From assembly GCA_905250885.1 (NCBI GenBank), contig CAJNOQ010002746.1:1-22837 (forward strand): a stretch of 22,837 bases of DNA, written 5' to 3'. Positions 1 to 10,300 of the stretch are shown here, piece after piece. The stretch comes from Didymodactylos carnosus. Its lineage: Eukaryota; Rotifera; Eurotatoria; Philodinida; Philodinidae. A model generated the notes under the pieces. It did no database searches. It saw only the letters and a program-made list of their open reading frames with translations, and was not told where the DNA came from. A program made the translations under genes and the position numbers. Numbering within the stretch: the first letter of the stretch is position 1; the number at the start of each line of letters is the position of its first letter.

Positions 1-450
1 TAGGGGCACCAACTCTTTTCAAGGTATTTATAGTTCACCAGGGTCTACATAATGCACATAGTCTCGACTCAAAAGCGAATGGACACCTGGGAACGTTCCC
101 TCGTAAGTAGTGTAGAAAACATAAAATTGTTTCGCGATTGCATTTTGTTCTGAAAACTAACATTGCCATGAGATTCAATATAGTCGATAACCTATATTTT
201 CATTCATTTCGGACAGTCTGAAACCTAACGGCAGAGGATTGCTAAGACTTCAGGAAAACCATCTCCTGAATCATGGATTTCCAACATATGACTTAGATCC
301 AGTTTTGTAGAGGACACTTTGGACTATATATATACTAGTTTAAAAAAATCGTGAGTACAGCATTGTTGAAAAATAAGTAAAGATGATTTATTCTCTCGAT
401 AATAAAACAAAAAAAAAATAATAAAAAAAAATTAGCTAGAACAAAACGTT
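1..450. other. 3' flank of the reductase gene, no gene seen
   Basis: No open frame worth calling was found on either strand. The stretch contains the downstream flank of the minus-strand reductase and an A-rich run at about 406-432. Confidence 0.6.
387..392 (-). promoter_or_regulatory. Candidate polyadenylation signal of the reductase gene
   Basis: AATAAA on the minus strand, 59 nt beyond the reductase stop codon, which is a normal distance for a eukaryotic 3' end. The base composition here is very AT-rich, so the hexamer could be fortuitous. Confidence 0.45.
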
Positions 451-1626
451 CTAGCTTCTGACCGTTTGTTCTGCAATACGTACGAGTTGTTTTCCGTGAT
501 TTTTACCTTGTAACATACCGATAAATGCTTGTGGAGTTGCTTGAAGCCCTTCAGCAATATCTTCCCTATATTTTAGTTGACCATTTTCCAACCATGATTT
601 CATTTCATTCAAAAATTCATTTCGTCGATGTTCATAATCTGTTACAAGAAAACCTTGCATTAGAGCTCTTTTAATTAATAGTATACGCATCCAACGTGGT
701 CCATTGTCAACACTTTCTAATTGATCAAAAGTACTTATAACACCACATATAATAACTCTACCCTGAATAGCAAGATTTAACATTGCGGAATCATGTATTA
801 TACCACCAACATTATCAAAATAAATATTAATTCCATTTGGAGCTAAATGTCTTATTTCATTTGTTAACTGTTTTACCGATTTATTTTTATAGTCTATTGC
901 ACTATCAAATCCAAGAGTTTTAGTAATATAAGTACACTTTTCATTCCCACCAGCAATACCAATAACCGTACAACCTTTTAATTTAGCAATTTGTCCAACA
1001 ATTTGTCCAACAGCTCCGGATGCAGCACTAACCAAAACTGTTTCACCTTTTTCTGGACGTCCAATTTCTTGAAGAGCAAAATAAGCTGTCATTCCAGGCA
1101 TTCCCAAACAACCGAGATAATAAGATAATGGAAATGATGTATTAGTATTATCAATAGGAATGATATCTTTCGATGATAAACAAGCATATTCTTGCCAACC
1201 AACATCTGCCAAAACAATTTGACCAGGAACAATGTTTGGATCATTTGATTTGACCACTTCTGCCACTCCTTGTCCCACCATTACTTCTCCTATTCCAACT
1301 GGTTGAACGTAAGATTTTCCGGCACTCATACGGCCACGCATATATGGATCAAGTGATAACCATAATGTTTTAAGTAAAACTTCATTTGAATTTAATTCAC
1401 TTATTGGAGATGTTGTTAAAGAAAAATCAGTTAATTGAACACTACGGTTAACTGGTCGTTCAATCAATACATAACGATGATTTAGATGTTGTTGTTTTGA
1501 TGTATTCTGGGTTGCGAATGGACGCGTCTGTTTAATAAATCGTTCTACTAAATATAAATTGTTAATGCCATGATAGATTTTATTTTTGGTTGATAAACCG
1601 CAGAAACGTGCAAAATTAATAATCAT
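451..1626 (-). CDS. NADPH-dependent medium-chain reductase, prostaglandin reductase/CurA type
   Basis: An intact single-exon protein of 391 residues starting at ATG. Residues 90-100 read LSLDPYMRGRM, the hallmark of the PTGR/CurA/alkenal-reductase branch of the zinc-independent MDR superfamily. GMPGMTAY lies at 175-182, and the nucleotide-binding loop AASGAVG at 201-207 starts the Rossmann fold. The closing YREDIAEGLQATPQAFIGML region is also typical of the family. Members reduce the C=C bond of alpha,beta-unsaturated ketones and aldehydes (15-keto-prostaglandins, lipid-peroxidation alkenals) with NADPH. About 50 residues precede the conserved start (RYVLIERPV); they are basic, with Arg, Lys and Ser/Thr and few acids, so mitochondrial targeting is plausible (inference). 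The exact substrate cannot be read from the sequence. No frameshift is seen. Confidence 0.93.
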   Translation of the reverse strand: MIINFARFCGLSTKNKIYHGINNLYLVERFIKQTRPFATQNTSKQQHLNHRYVLIERPVNRSVQLTDFSLTTSPISELNSNEVLLKTLWLSLDPYMRGRMSAGKSYVQPVGIGEVMVGQGVAEVVKSNDPNIVPGQIVLADVGWQEYACLSSKDIIPIDNTNTSFPLSYYLGCLGMPGMTAYFALQEIGRPEKGETVLVSAASGAVGQIVGQIAKLKGCTVIGIAGGNEKCTYITKTLGFDSAIDYKNKSVKQLTNEIRHLAPNGINIYFDNVGGIIHDSAMLNLAIQGRVIICGVISTFDQLESVDNGPRWMRILLIKRALMQGFLVTDYEHRRNEFLNEMKSWLENGQLKYREDIAEGLQATPQAFIGMLQGKNHGKQLVRIAEQTVRS

Positions 1627-2990
1627 ATTTTTGTTACTTTTGAAACAAATTCTTGTATATATCTACATTATTTATCTATAAGATGGAATATTTCTCTATA
1701 ATAACGTCAACTACTCAATGTATTTGGGACTTCTGTGAACAATTTCCAACGAAGCCCATTTTAAAGTTCAAACTTATAGCACTTTATCAAAAAACTTACT
1801 GAATGCATTATATATTGTTGGCGGTTTGATTTTTTTGACCCAAAACATATTCATCAACAACCTTTTCCGCTCCTTTTAACTCTATCTACGATACAAGAAT
1901 CGCCGCTATTCAGGATAGTTTCAGGAAAGCCTCTAGCTTTCTTTTCACTTCTTTCTAGTCTCTGGAAAAGCTATGTTTTTCATAGAAAGAAAGAAATTAC
2001 ATTCAAAAATCATTAGTTGGAGGAACATTACAAAAGAGGTTGAAAGAATAAAATTTTACTAATAACTATACTTTGCTCGATAACAAATGAAACACATTTC
2101 TCAGTCAATATAATTCAATATATGTGCAAACGAAAATAAATAATACTGATGCAGTTTTATTTACCAATAGTAGGTCTGTAACTGTTTGAGATGAACTGCT
2201 CTTATAGGTGAACTGTTTGAATGGTTATTTTCATTAGTTTCTAAAAAATCATAGGAACTATCACTGTTACACGCCATGTTCGTTGTCCAAATGCTTTCGT
2301 CTTTGTCGAGTTTTGTTTGTTTTCTTATTGTTTTTATCATTTACTGTATTCGTTCTTAAAATAGAAAGAATGGCTTTTGGTTTCCTCTCTCAGTATTTTG
2401 GGCTTTTTTTTGTGATCTTATTCTCACATTTGATTCCACCGATGTGAAAGACATGTTTTTTCTCCTTTTGGTGCATATGACAGAACTTATGCACACATTG
2501 TATTCATTTCTTGACAAACTAAGAAAAGATACAATGCATGCATACATTCTCTCTTATAAAGGAACAGCGAAAACCGTCTAGTATCAACATTTTTGACAAT
2601 AACTTATTAGACAGAGAGAACGATCATTTCGAGTTTGGTAAAAAACACAAATGCAGAACAATTCAGAATCGGTTTCGATTTTGCTCAAGGCTCTCTTCAG
2701 TCGGGTTATGGTTAAAGAACATGCTAAAACTTAATGCACGTACTTACGTGTCATTGTCGACCTAAATAAAAATGTCGATTAGTGTAATTCATCTGGTTCG
2801 AATAAGAAGAAGCCACGTTCTTCTTATCGTAGAAGAAGAAAACAGTGCACATCGCTGTGTGTGAAGCAAATATGATTTGTAAAATGTGCATGTCAGTGTG
2901 TGTGTGTCTTTGCGGAGAAAAAAAGAAAGGAGAAACGAGAAAGAAAAATATGTCTGTATAAGCAAGCACTGGACTACTTTCTTATCGTGT
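1627..2990. other. Intergenic, AT-rich; short (GT)n run
   Basis: Several short overlapping open frames on both strands lack any family resemblance or codon logic, and I treat them as chance. A short (GT)6 microsatellite lies at about 2896-2907. The 5' end and promoter of the minus-strand reductase should lie just above 1626, but no clear core element is visible. Confidence 0.5.
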
Positions 2991-2995
2991 TCTTG

Positions 2996-3486
2996 CAAGA
3001 TTCTTGTTTCTTGTCATTTCAGGCAGGAATCTTTAAGTTTGTCTTGATAGATCAGACAAAATTCTTCCTTTAATTTTTTATTGATTTTTCATCTTTTTTG
3101 GCAAAAGATTCTTGTCTGAAATGGCAAGATTCATTGACGATAAAATCATCAATTTGTTTTGTCAATTCCCCATGCTATAAATGTCAATACTATACCTAGA
3201 TGTCTGCAAAAATTTCTTTTAAATCTGACAAGATTGTTATCGAGAAACAATCGTTATACGTGACTATATTAGCGTTAGAGCGACTAGCTCTTATGTATAT
3301 ATAGAAAACGAAAAATGGATTATATATCCATTTTTCTGTTTACAAGATTCTTGTAGGAATTACAGAACAAGATTCCTAAAGAAAATTTACGACAAGATTC
3401 TTGACTGGAATTTCTGTCTTGTCAAAAAGATTTCAGTGAAGAGTCTTCAGACAAAAATACCGCTATAATAGTTGCCAAGATTCTTG
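2996..3486. repeat. Cluster of degenerate CAAGATTCTTG repeats
   Basis: Exact CAAGATTCTTG occurs at 2996, 3343, 3393 and 3476, with a shortened copy at about 3105 and partial copies (CAAGATTC) near 3125 and 3368. Several copies continue as NCTGAAAT or NCTGGAAT, giving a loose 19-nt unit; a reverse-oriented version lies near 3018. The unit is almost its own reverse complement. The copies are unevenly spaced, so this is not a simple satellite. It may be a decayed tandem array or the subterminal region of an unknown transposon. Confidence 0.6.
3311..3335. repeat. Perfect short hairpin inside the CAAGATTCTTG cluster
   Basis: Arms AAAAATGGAT and ATCCATTTTT are exact reverse complements of 10 nt around a 5-nt TATAT loop. 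It could mark the centre of a small foldback element, but no ends can be defined. Confidence 0.5.
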
Positions 3487-3540
3487 GCTGAAATAACAAG
3501 AAACAGAAATTTTGCAAAGAAATACAACAAGACCGTGGAC

Positions 3541-5740
3541 CAGTGCGGGATACGGAAGGGACATATACACACACATAGAAAAGAAAAATTTTTTTTAGCA
3601 GCAGAAGAAGAATTCATACACCGTAGATTCTAGAAATGGTCTCAATTTGGTTTCTTGATAGCGTGATATTCGTATGGGTCATATGACATATTCATTTAAC
3701 GCGTGTTACAGAAAGAATGGCGTAGTTTTTATTTACAATTTTTCTCGTCTTCCTTTGAACTCACAAACTTTATCTTATTACCAAAGGATTCCACATTCAT
3801 TTTTCTACAAAATGGTGTACAGAAGATGACCCTAAGATCCAGACCCTGTCTTAATTGAACAAACATCGAATGTCTGAAAAACTTAAAAAATTTAACACAA
3901 AAAAGTGTATTTCGTCAGTATGAAGTTGAACGTATGCGTTGTGTCCAGAGCAAGTAGGTCAAAATGTAGCCCTTAAAATTCTCTATCTATAATGCGGATT
4001 TTCTATCGTTATTTCTGTGTTTTCAGACTGAAAATTTCAGTAATGATTTTTGCAAAACTCCTATGACCATTTTTTCAGCTTTTTCAACCTGAATTATGGG
4101 GCTATTTGTAAAATAAATATTGCTCAGGTAAAACTGAACCAATCAGGCTCATTCTTGCGTCATTTTGAAGACAAATGTTTGATTTACTCGACTCATGTGC
4201 GAAACGATTGATGTAAATTTTCTAAATAATAGAGATAATGAAACTAGCGCATTTTGTTCAGTAATGACAGTCAGTTATGAACAAGTCATTTTTACCACAA
4301 CAGATCGATGGGAAGGAAATGAGTCTTGCGTGCCATCTGAAAGAAGACATCTAAAGGCCCTAAGAAATGATGTACTATCTTCTTCCAATAGCTTTCAAAA
4401 CAGAGTTTAAACTTCTAAATTGTCGTAGAAAAAAATTTAAATTTTTTAACTTTATTTCCCGATATTTCGGTATTTGTTCAATTAAGACAATGTCTCAAAC
4501 CATAAAAGTCATCTTCTATGCACCATTTTATAGAGGAATGAACGGAGAATCTTTTAGTTATAAGATGAGCTTTGTCAGTTCAAAGGGAGAGGAGGAAAAC
4601 TGAAAATAAAAATTACACCGTTCTTTCTGTAACACCCGTGACTGCGTAGTCGGCAAAAAATAGAAGAAAAAAAGATGCAAAGAAAATTTTAAAAAGTGTG
4701 CCGATGTGTAAATGTCCCCTGTACATGTAAGGAAGAAATCACACGCATGTGACAAGAAGGAGAAAGAACACTTTGTAGTATTTCCAAAAGGCGTCAAGTG
4801 GGGATTCCAGTCAAAATCTTGTTTTTTAAAATGAATTGTGCTATACCGATGCAGGTTAACCCAACTCATGCTCTTCCGTTCAATAATCTATCCAGAAGAA
4901 CGCCCAAAAGCTGAACAGTACACAGGGGGTAAGGGATTGACAGCGAGCAAGATGACCACATTTTAGAAATGTTGCCTTCAATGGTTTAGGTGTAGTGACG
5001 GATTTTCTGAGGCTCCGTACTAGTATCTAATGACTTTTAGTAACCTGGAAATTACGTGGGATATAACTAATCGACTACATTGGCTCCTATGGCAATGTTT
5101 GTTTTTCTAGAAAAATTCCAAAACCTGATAAAAATTGACTTTGTGTGAAATCACCTATTTGAGGCTATTTTCACCTCATAATAGAAAATTCATACCTTCG
5201 TCAAAACTGATCACAACGATCTAATCAAACCTCACATATTTAGTTTGGCCTGCTGCACGTATGACTAAACATGAAAAAGTTCTTGTTTTCTAACTGGATT
5301 TTCAGAAAATCTTGAAACCAAAAGTTTATTTTATCATTTATCTTATCCCAGAATCATGTGTATAATACAAACAGTGTATCTTTTGAAGTTTTCAGCTCGT
5401 TGTGATTGATTTTGACTGAGACATTAATTTTTTGACGTATCATAGACTACACTCCTGCACAACAACGATGTCTTCTAATTATTTTCTGAATCTACGATAA
5501 ATATCTCAAAAACAGCCATTAGGACACAATTGAGCATATGCACTGCAGTGTACTCTACAAAACGAGATACCCTTGAAGATACATATGAACGGAGAAGAAT
5601 GCAATCTAACCAGAATCCTTCAGTCATTCAACATAGTTTAGAGTTCACATTCTGTTCATAGTTCCGTCTACCCATCATCATATCACATAAATGCTAAAAC
5701 AAAAACGAAACCTTAGAAAGCTTTACAAAAATTTGAAGTA
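3541..5740. other. Long intergenic stretch without a convincing gene
   Basis: Open frames at 4195-4410, 4367-4603 (plus) and 4558-4869 (minus) overlap one another. They have no recognisable motif, and the last is Phe/Ser-rich as expected for a reversed A-rich sequence. A 14-nt match to the MULE subterminal motif lies at 3637-3650. Nothing else is supported. Confidence 0.45.
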
Positions 5741-5749
5741 TATGTTACA

Positions 5750-5950
5750 GTGGAAATTAAGATGTTAATCTCCACTAGTGGAGTTTAAAATTTCAGTTTT
5801 CACTGAATTCTTGTCAGTGAGAATTGAAATTGTAAGTTCAACTAGTGGAGAATAAAATTCTAATCTTCGCTATAGTGCGATTTTAAATTCCACTAGGCAA
5901 AAATGACTAACACTCATATTTCAATCCCAGTGGAATTTATAATTTGACTG
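5750..5950. repeat. Cluster of CCACTAGTGGA-type palindromes
   Basis: A perfect 14-nt palindrome, CTCCACTAGTGGAG, lies at 5770-5783. Related words follow: AACTAGTGGAG near 5837, TTCCACTAG near 5887 and CAGTGGAATTTA near 5928, plus CAGTGGAAATTA near 5749. The composition suggests a small internally repetitive element such as a MITE, but clean terminal repeats and a target duplication could not be fixed. Confidence 0.4.
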
Positions 5951-6074
5951 ATATGATGCTGATAGTAAAAGGAATACCTTTTTTATTGAAAATATGATTA
6001 ATAATTACATAAATATTTTTTTAACAACATTAGGCATTTAAATACACAGTCAGGTTTCATCCAATCCCCTAGCA

Positions 6075-6539
6075 TTAATCATTTAAAACATTTACATGTT
6101 TTGGAAGTGTATCTTCACTTAATACACAACATTTAACTATATTTTCCTCTTCTGTTTCAATATCTTCTATAGTTAAATATTTCTTTGATAGATTATTGAT
6201 ATTATGTTCTTCAACATAATTTAAATAATGTATGGGCAAGTCTCGTAACAATAATGTAGAAGACGATAAATAAGACAAAGCCAAATATAAGTATAACGAT
6301 GATGAACTATCTGATGTTGTTGAAATAGAAGACTGCGTTTCAATCATAACTAACAGTGTAAAATGATTGTTATAATAGGCTAACACAACTGGATAATATA
6401 CAGTTTGAGTAGTTGTTGACAACAGAAGCAGATAAATGTCATTTAAATCATTTAACTGTGCATTTGGTTCATTAGCTGTGCTTACATATTCCTGACCAAG
6501 AACTATAACCGATCTTTTGAGCATATTTTGCTGCTGCAA
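6075..6539 (-). pseudogene. OTU-family deubiquitinase, C-terminal fragment (A20/TRABID/OTUD7-like)
   Basis: About 150 residues resemble the second half of the A20-subgroup OTU cysteine protease domain. LKRSVIVLG matches the L-R-R-P-I-I-V strand, NDIYLLLL matches G-G-I-Y-L-P-L, and YPVVLAYYNNHFTLLV matches the strand carrying the catalytic His (H59 counted from the open-frame start). Such enzymes cut ubiquitin chains. The catalytic Cys motif should lie upstream but was not found. The open frame begins at TTG; the real border may be a splice acceptor (TTTTTGCAG) at about 6535, so this could be the last exon of a gene whose other exons are absent or distant. The frame closes at a stop about 16 codons further upstream, next to the GTAACGG array. 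The stop at 6075 looks natural. The OTU call is fairly firm; functionality is doubtful. Confidence 0.65.
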
Positions 6540-6600
6540 AAATGTGACATGATTGCAAAAATGTGCATCTTTTGCCTTCTACAATAGGAGTGGCACTTTC

Positions 6601-6743
6601 CCGTTACTTTCCGTTACTTTACTCCGAAAAGTAACGGTTTTCCGTTACTAGTTACTAGTAACGGGAACGATAATCCGTTACCTGTTACAAGTAACGGTAA
6701 CAAAAATCCATTACTGTACAAAGTAAGTAACGGAAAGTAACGG
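6601..6743. repeat. Two-orientation GTAACGG/CCGTTAC array
   Basis: About nine copies of the heptamer lie in about 145 bp. Four are CCGTTAC (from 6601, 6611, 6642 and 6675) and five are GTAACGG or GTAACG (6631, 6658, 6691, 6727, 6737), with variant GTTAC words between. Mixed orientation lets it form alternative hairpins. It begins about 60 nt beyond the OTU fragment, on the side where the missing exons should be. Confidence 0.75.
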
Positions 6744-6759
6744 TAAAAGATTCTTGTTC

Positions 6760-8679
6760 TTGTTTCGACAACCCGTTATTTATTTTGTTAAACTTCTGTA
6801 ACTAATGAAAAATTTATTATAAACGAATTTAAATTAATTTGGCTATTTAAATTTTTGGGTCACACATTATTTTGCATTAATTTAAAATTATTTAAAAGTT
6901 CCGATGGATAGTGTATCGTATTTACAATGATATGTTCACACAGTAAAGAGCATGCTTATAATCGAGGGAAAGTAGGCTAAATTACGGAAAAGAAAGCACA
7001 ACAGCTACAAAGAGCATAGCATCCCTCATCTCATGAGTGTACGCACGCATTTAAAGCTCATTAAGTTGAACTAGTATCATATAAGAAAATGACTAGATAA
7101 TAATGATGGCTGAAACAGTAATGAGAATAAAACCGTAGAACAACTTATAAAAAGTAAACAGAGGAATAATTTAGTGAATGAGCATATTTTTTGTTTCGCA
7201 TCTGAAGTAATCCTAAAATGGTATAAGAAAAGAGAGAGATTGAATCATGTATCAATTACTCATAAGTATATGTTCAAGTTGACGACATTTTGAAAACATG
7301 AATTCCGCTATTTTTATTTATTTTGTTTTAATATATGTAGTTCACTCGCCACAGGCGAAAATCCTATTGGAAACTCGAATGGCATGACCTAGTTCCTAAC
7401 AATGTACACACTGATTTATTTCGAAAAAAATCTTCTTAATATTTATCTGGTTATGTATCAAAAGTAGGACTGATTCTTATATGATTTAAATGCTTATTAT
7501 CCTTTTTAATGTTTTATACATGCACTTTTTTCCAAAGAATCTTGCTTCTCACATTGGTCAGCTACGCTAACAAAAAAATTTAAAGACGAGGAGAAATATG
7601 ATAGAAGACAAACAAAGGCATCTATGTAAAACTTAATTGAAAAGATAAAAACTAGAAAAATGTTGTTAATAACTTCCAAATAAGGCAAGCGTCTCGTAGT
7701 ATGTATGAGTAAAATTGGTCATTATTTTCTTCACGACATTTTTCTCTATTTCTTATAATTCATGTTTTTTATTCAATTATAACGGAAACTCATTGTTTGA
7801 ATATTTTTTTGTTGAGCTTTCTCAAGTGCTTTACTCGCAATAATTCCTTGTTAGGCAAATAATACTTTCTATACCCATTAGAAATGTTCGTAATTATTCA
7901 CATAATCCCACCACGTCTCTTATCTTTAGACATTTCCTCAGTAATACTTACACTCAAAAGAAAAGTTGCTGAGAATTACTATTCGGTTTAAGCGACGATA
8001 AGAACACTATAACACACAGTGAGCAATTAAGTACTGTTTCAAGATAAAATAAACCGTACAGAGATGTGTCGCATGAGAGAATCTGACTCGTGAACAAATA
8101 CTATGGAAGCCCTTGTCTTAAAAGCATGTGTGGATGCTGGCTAATATACAGAAAAAGCTATTTATTTCAAAAATTAACTAATTATACAATTTTGACAGTC
8201 AACTACAACAACTACTTCTTTTGACAGTCAATCTTATTCGTTGTACGAGAACACGCTATTTTTTTCCCCCAATTCATCATAATTAAAGTCAATTAAAGAT
8301 TAAAACACAACATTCTTGTTATACCATTATTGTGATACCATCGGTGCACCGTATAGATGTGTTCGTTACAACCGATATCTATAGAAAAGAACCATCGTTC
8401 TCATATTCAAAACAGGAGCTAAGAATCTAGAAATAATACGATATCATACACATATACAAGCAGTCAGTTTTCCATCTTTCTCATTTTCTACATTTGATTC
8501 CCGGATAAAAATGTTTCTCACATTTCCACATTACATGTTTTTCCCTTAATTGTCAAGGAAAACTCTTAGACAAATTTCTAACACTATAATGTTTTTTTAT
8601 CGTTTCTAGTTTTAGTCATAGTTCTGCTTACTCTTCCTACTTGTACATTATTCACTCTTAGACAAAAAAAATATTTAAC
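6760..8679. other. AT-rich intergenic DNA
   Basis: No supported gene. A 60-codon minus-strand frame at 7506-7688 is hydrophobic with no motif. A 12-bp word TTTGACAGTCAA is directly repeated near 8191 and 8219. Confidence 0.45.
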
Positions 8680-8945
8680 TCCTGTCGAGTAAATGTTTTC
8701 ACACTGTTGTCAAACACTCTTTAATCAATCTTTCTTCTTTTGTAACATCACATGATGAGATATTGAGAGAAAAATTAGGAACCAGAATGTCCAATATTGA
8801 TGAACTCGTTGTTATGTCATTCCGGTGCAAATTCAAACTAAATTCCATATATGAACTCAGTTTTGTTGATCTCCTGCTCACGGGTAAAAGCGTCTTAAGT
8901 CAAGATATTCTGTCGAAATTACGAAAAAATAATGAGCATTACTAA
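8680..8945 (+). other. Undecided open frame (both strands open)
   Basis: On the plus strand about 89 codons run without a stop but lack an initiating ATG. The last 60 have a protein-like mix (REKLGTRMSNIDELVVMSF and onward). The opposite strand is also open over 8699-8881, Ser/Thr-rich, preceded by a possible splice acceptor (GTGAGCAG). I recognise neither. One of the two may be an exon remnant, and I cannot say which. Confidence 0.2.
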
Positions 8946-9159
8946 TATACATAGACAATTACGGCTACTGTTCCTTTACATATATTTTGTAATGCTATTT
9001 AGTCTTATAGAAAAGAGTTTGTTACCAGTTATTTGGAAATGATAGTACATTTGTACATATCTTTGCTGTTTGATAGCTGTTGTTTGATTTTTCGTATCGA
9101 TCATATCACCAATCAATGCAAACTTTGTATTATAAAATATACTAAGATATATTAGACAT

Positions 9160-9352
9160 CGAACAAAGATGGGGAATGTAAGAAAATGTGTTTAGATTTT
9201 TTGCATTTTACATTTCTTCTAACTATGTTTTTTCTCCTGGTCAGCAGAGAAACAAAAGACATACAATGTGATCGTAGTCTAAACATTGTTAGAAGAAATG
9301 TAAAATGTAAAAAATTCTAAACACATTTTCTTACATTTCCTATCTTCGCTCG
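9160..9352. repeat. Foldback element with about 64-bp arms (MITE-like)
   Basis: The left arm (9160-9223) and right arm (9288-9352) are near-perfect inverted repeats. Both contain GGAATGTAAGAAAATGTG-like sequence (GAAATG on the right), then GTTTAGA, a T-run, and CATTTTACATTTCTTCTAAC, with only a few mismatches. The 64-nt loop has no gene. The size and arm length fit a short non-autonomous DNA transposon; no target duplication is obvious. Confidence 0.75.
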
Positions 9353-9731
9353 GTGTGAAATTCAGCTGTCTACAAGATTGAGAAACCATTAGAGTCTACA
9401 GGATTAAGTGGATCGGAACAAGTGAAAAATGGGCACTAAACTAATTTTCAAGAACAGAATACTTGGTTCAATTTTCTCGTTCTTCACATACGTTAGTGTG
9501 CGCAATACTGACCGTTTGATTTTTTATGCATTCATTTGTTTAGGTTAAATGTTAATCGAATTTGTGGTTTGTGTACGTGTAAATAGCCAAGGAAAAGCAT
9601 ACCCATAAAACATATTCCTCCGAAGCATACGTTAACAATTAAACCTTCATAAAAATAATCCATAAATTTAAAATAGTAAAAATTAGGTGAAACAAATAAA
9701 AAAATTAATTTTTGTAAACAGAAACAGCCAT

Positions 9732-9958
9732 GGAGCTCGCTCTCGATGTATATGTTCTAGGCAAAAGTGAAATTCAGGGAAATTTAAAATTTGCCTAGAC
9801 AAAAGTGAAATTGTACTTCTGTCTAAAATAACTTCAGGCTAAAACTAAAATTTTAGTTTTATTAGTTTGTACTGATCAAAACGCAAATTTGAGTCGTAAA
9901 TTTTAAATCTGCCTGAATTTCACTTTTTCTTACAACATATATGTGACGCCTGGAGATG
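9732..9958. repeat. Second foldback element (MITE-like), with internal palindrome
   Basis: AAAGTGAAATTCAGG near 9764 recurs inverted near 9912-9928. The similarity extends inward through ATTTAAAATTT and outward to TATATGTT on both sides, giving arms of roughly 55-60 bp. A central palindrome AAACTAAAATTTTAGTTT lies near 9842-9859. The pentamer TGGAG flanks both ends and could be a target duplication, but it is too short to trust. Confidence 0.6.
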
Positions 9959-10239
9959 ACTACAGATTTGAAAAGTCATCAAGAAATTGACTGGAAAGAA
10001 AAGTATAGTTACAAAGAAGAAAAATACAGAAACAGTTACTGTGAATTTTAGTCCATTCTACTTATCGTAGTTTGTATTTAGACGACCATATATGAATTTC
10101 AATTTCAACGAATACTTTTGCACGTATATGCCTGTAAGCTTTTCTTCAACTAGACAATCTCGGTACATGATTGTGTTGCATATTTTAAAAATACAAATGA
10201 AATTTATCTATCTTCAAAACTGAAAAATCCATCAATAAA

Positions 10240-10299
10240 TGGACAGCGATATCCATTGGGAGAGGATGTCAGAATATCAATTCGAAATATAACTGGGAA
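10240..10299 (+). repeat. Exact 60-bp inverted duplicate of 11299-11358
   Basis: All 60 bases match the reverse complement of 11299-11358, and similarity stops abruptly on both sides. The other copy lies inside a minus-strand coding exon (residues GQRYPLGEDVRISIRNITG), so this copy is an inverted exon shard. It sits exactly where the minus-strand reading frame of the neighbouring piece (10301-10613) ends. Confidence 0.9.
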
Positions 10300-10300
10300 C

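Noticed and set aside
4558..4869. A 103-codon minus-strand open frame
   Set aside because: Phe/Ser-rich composition expected from reversed purine-rich DNA; no motif, and it overlaps another open frame.
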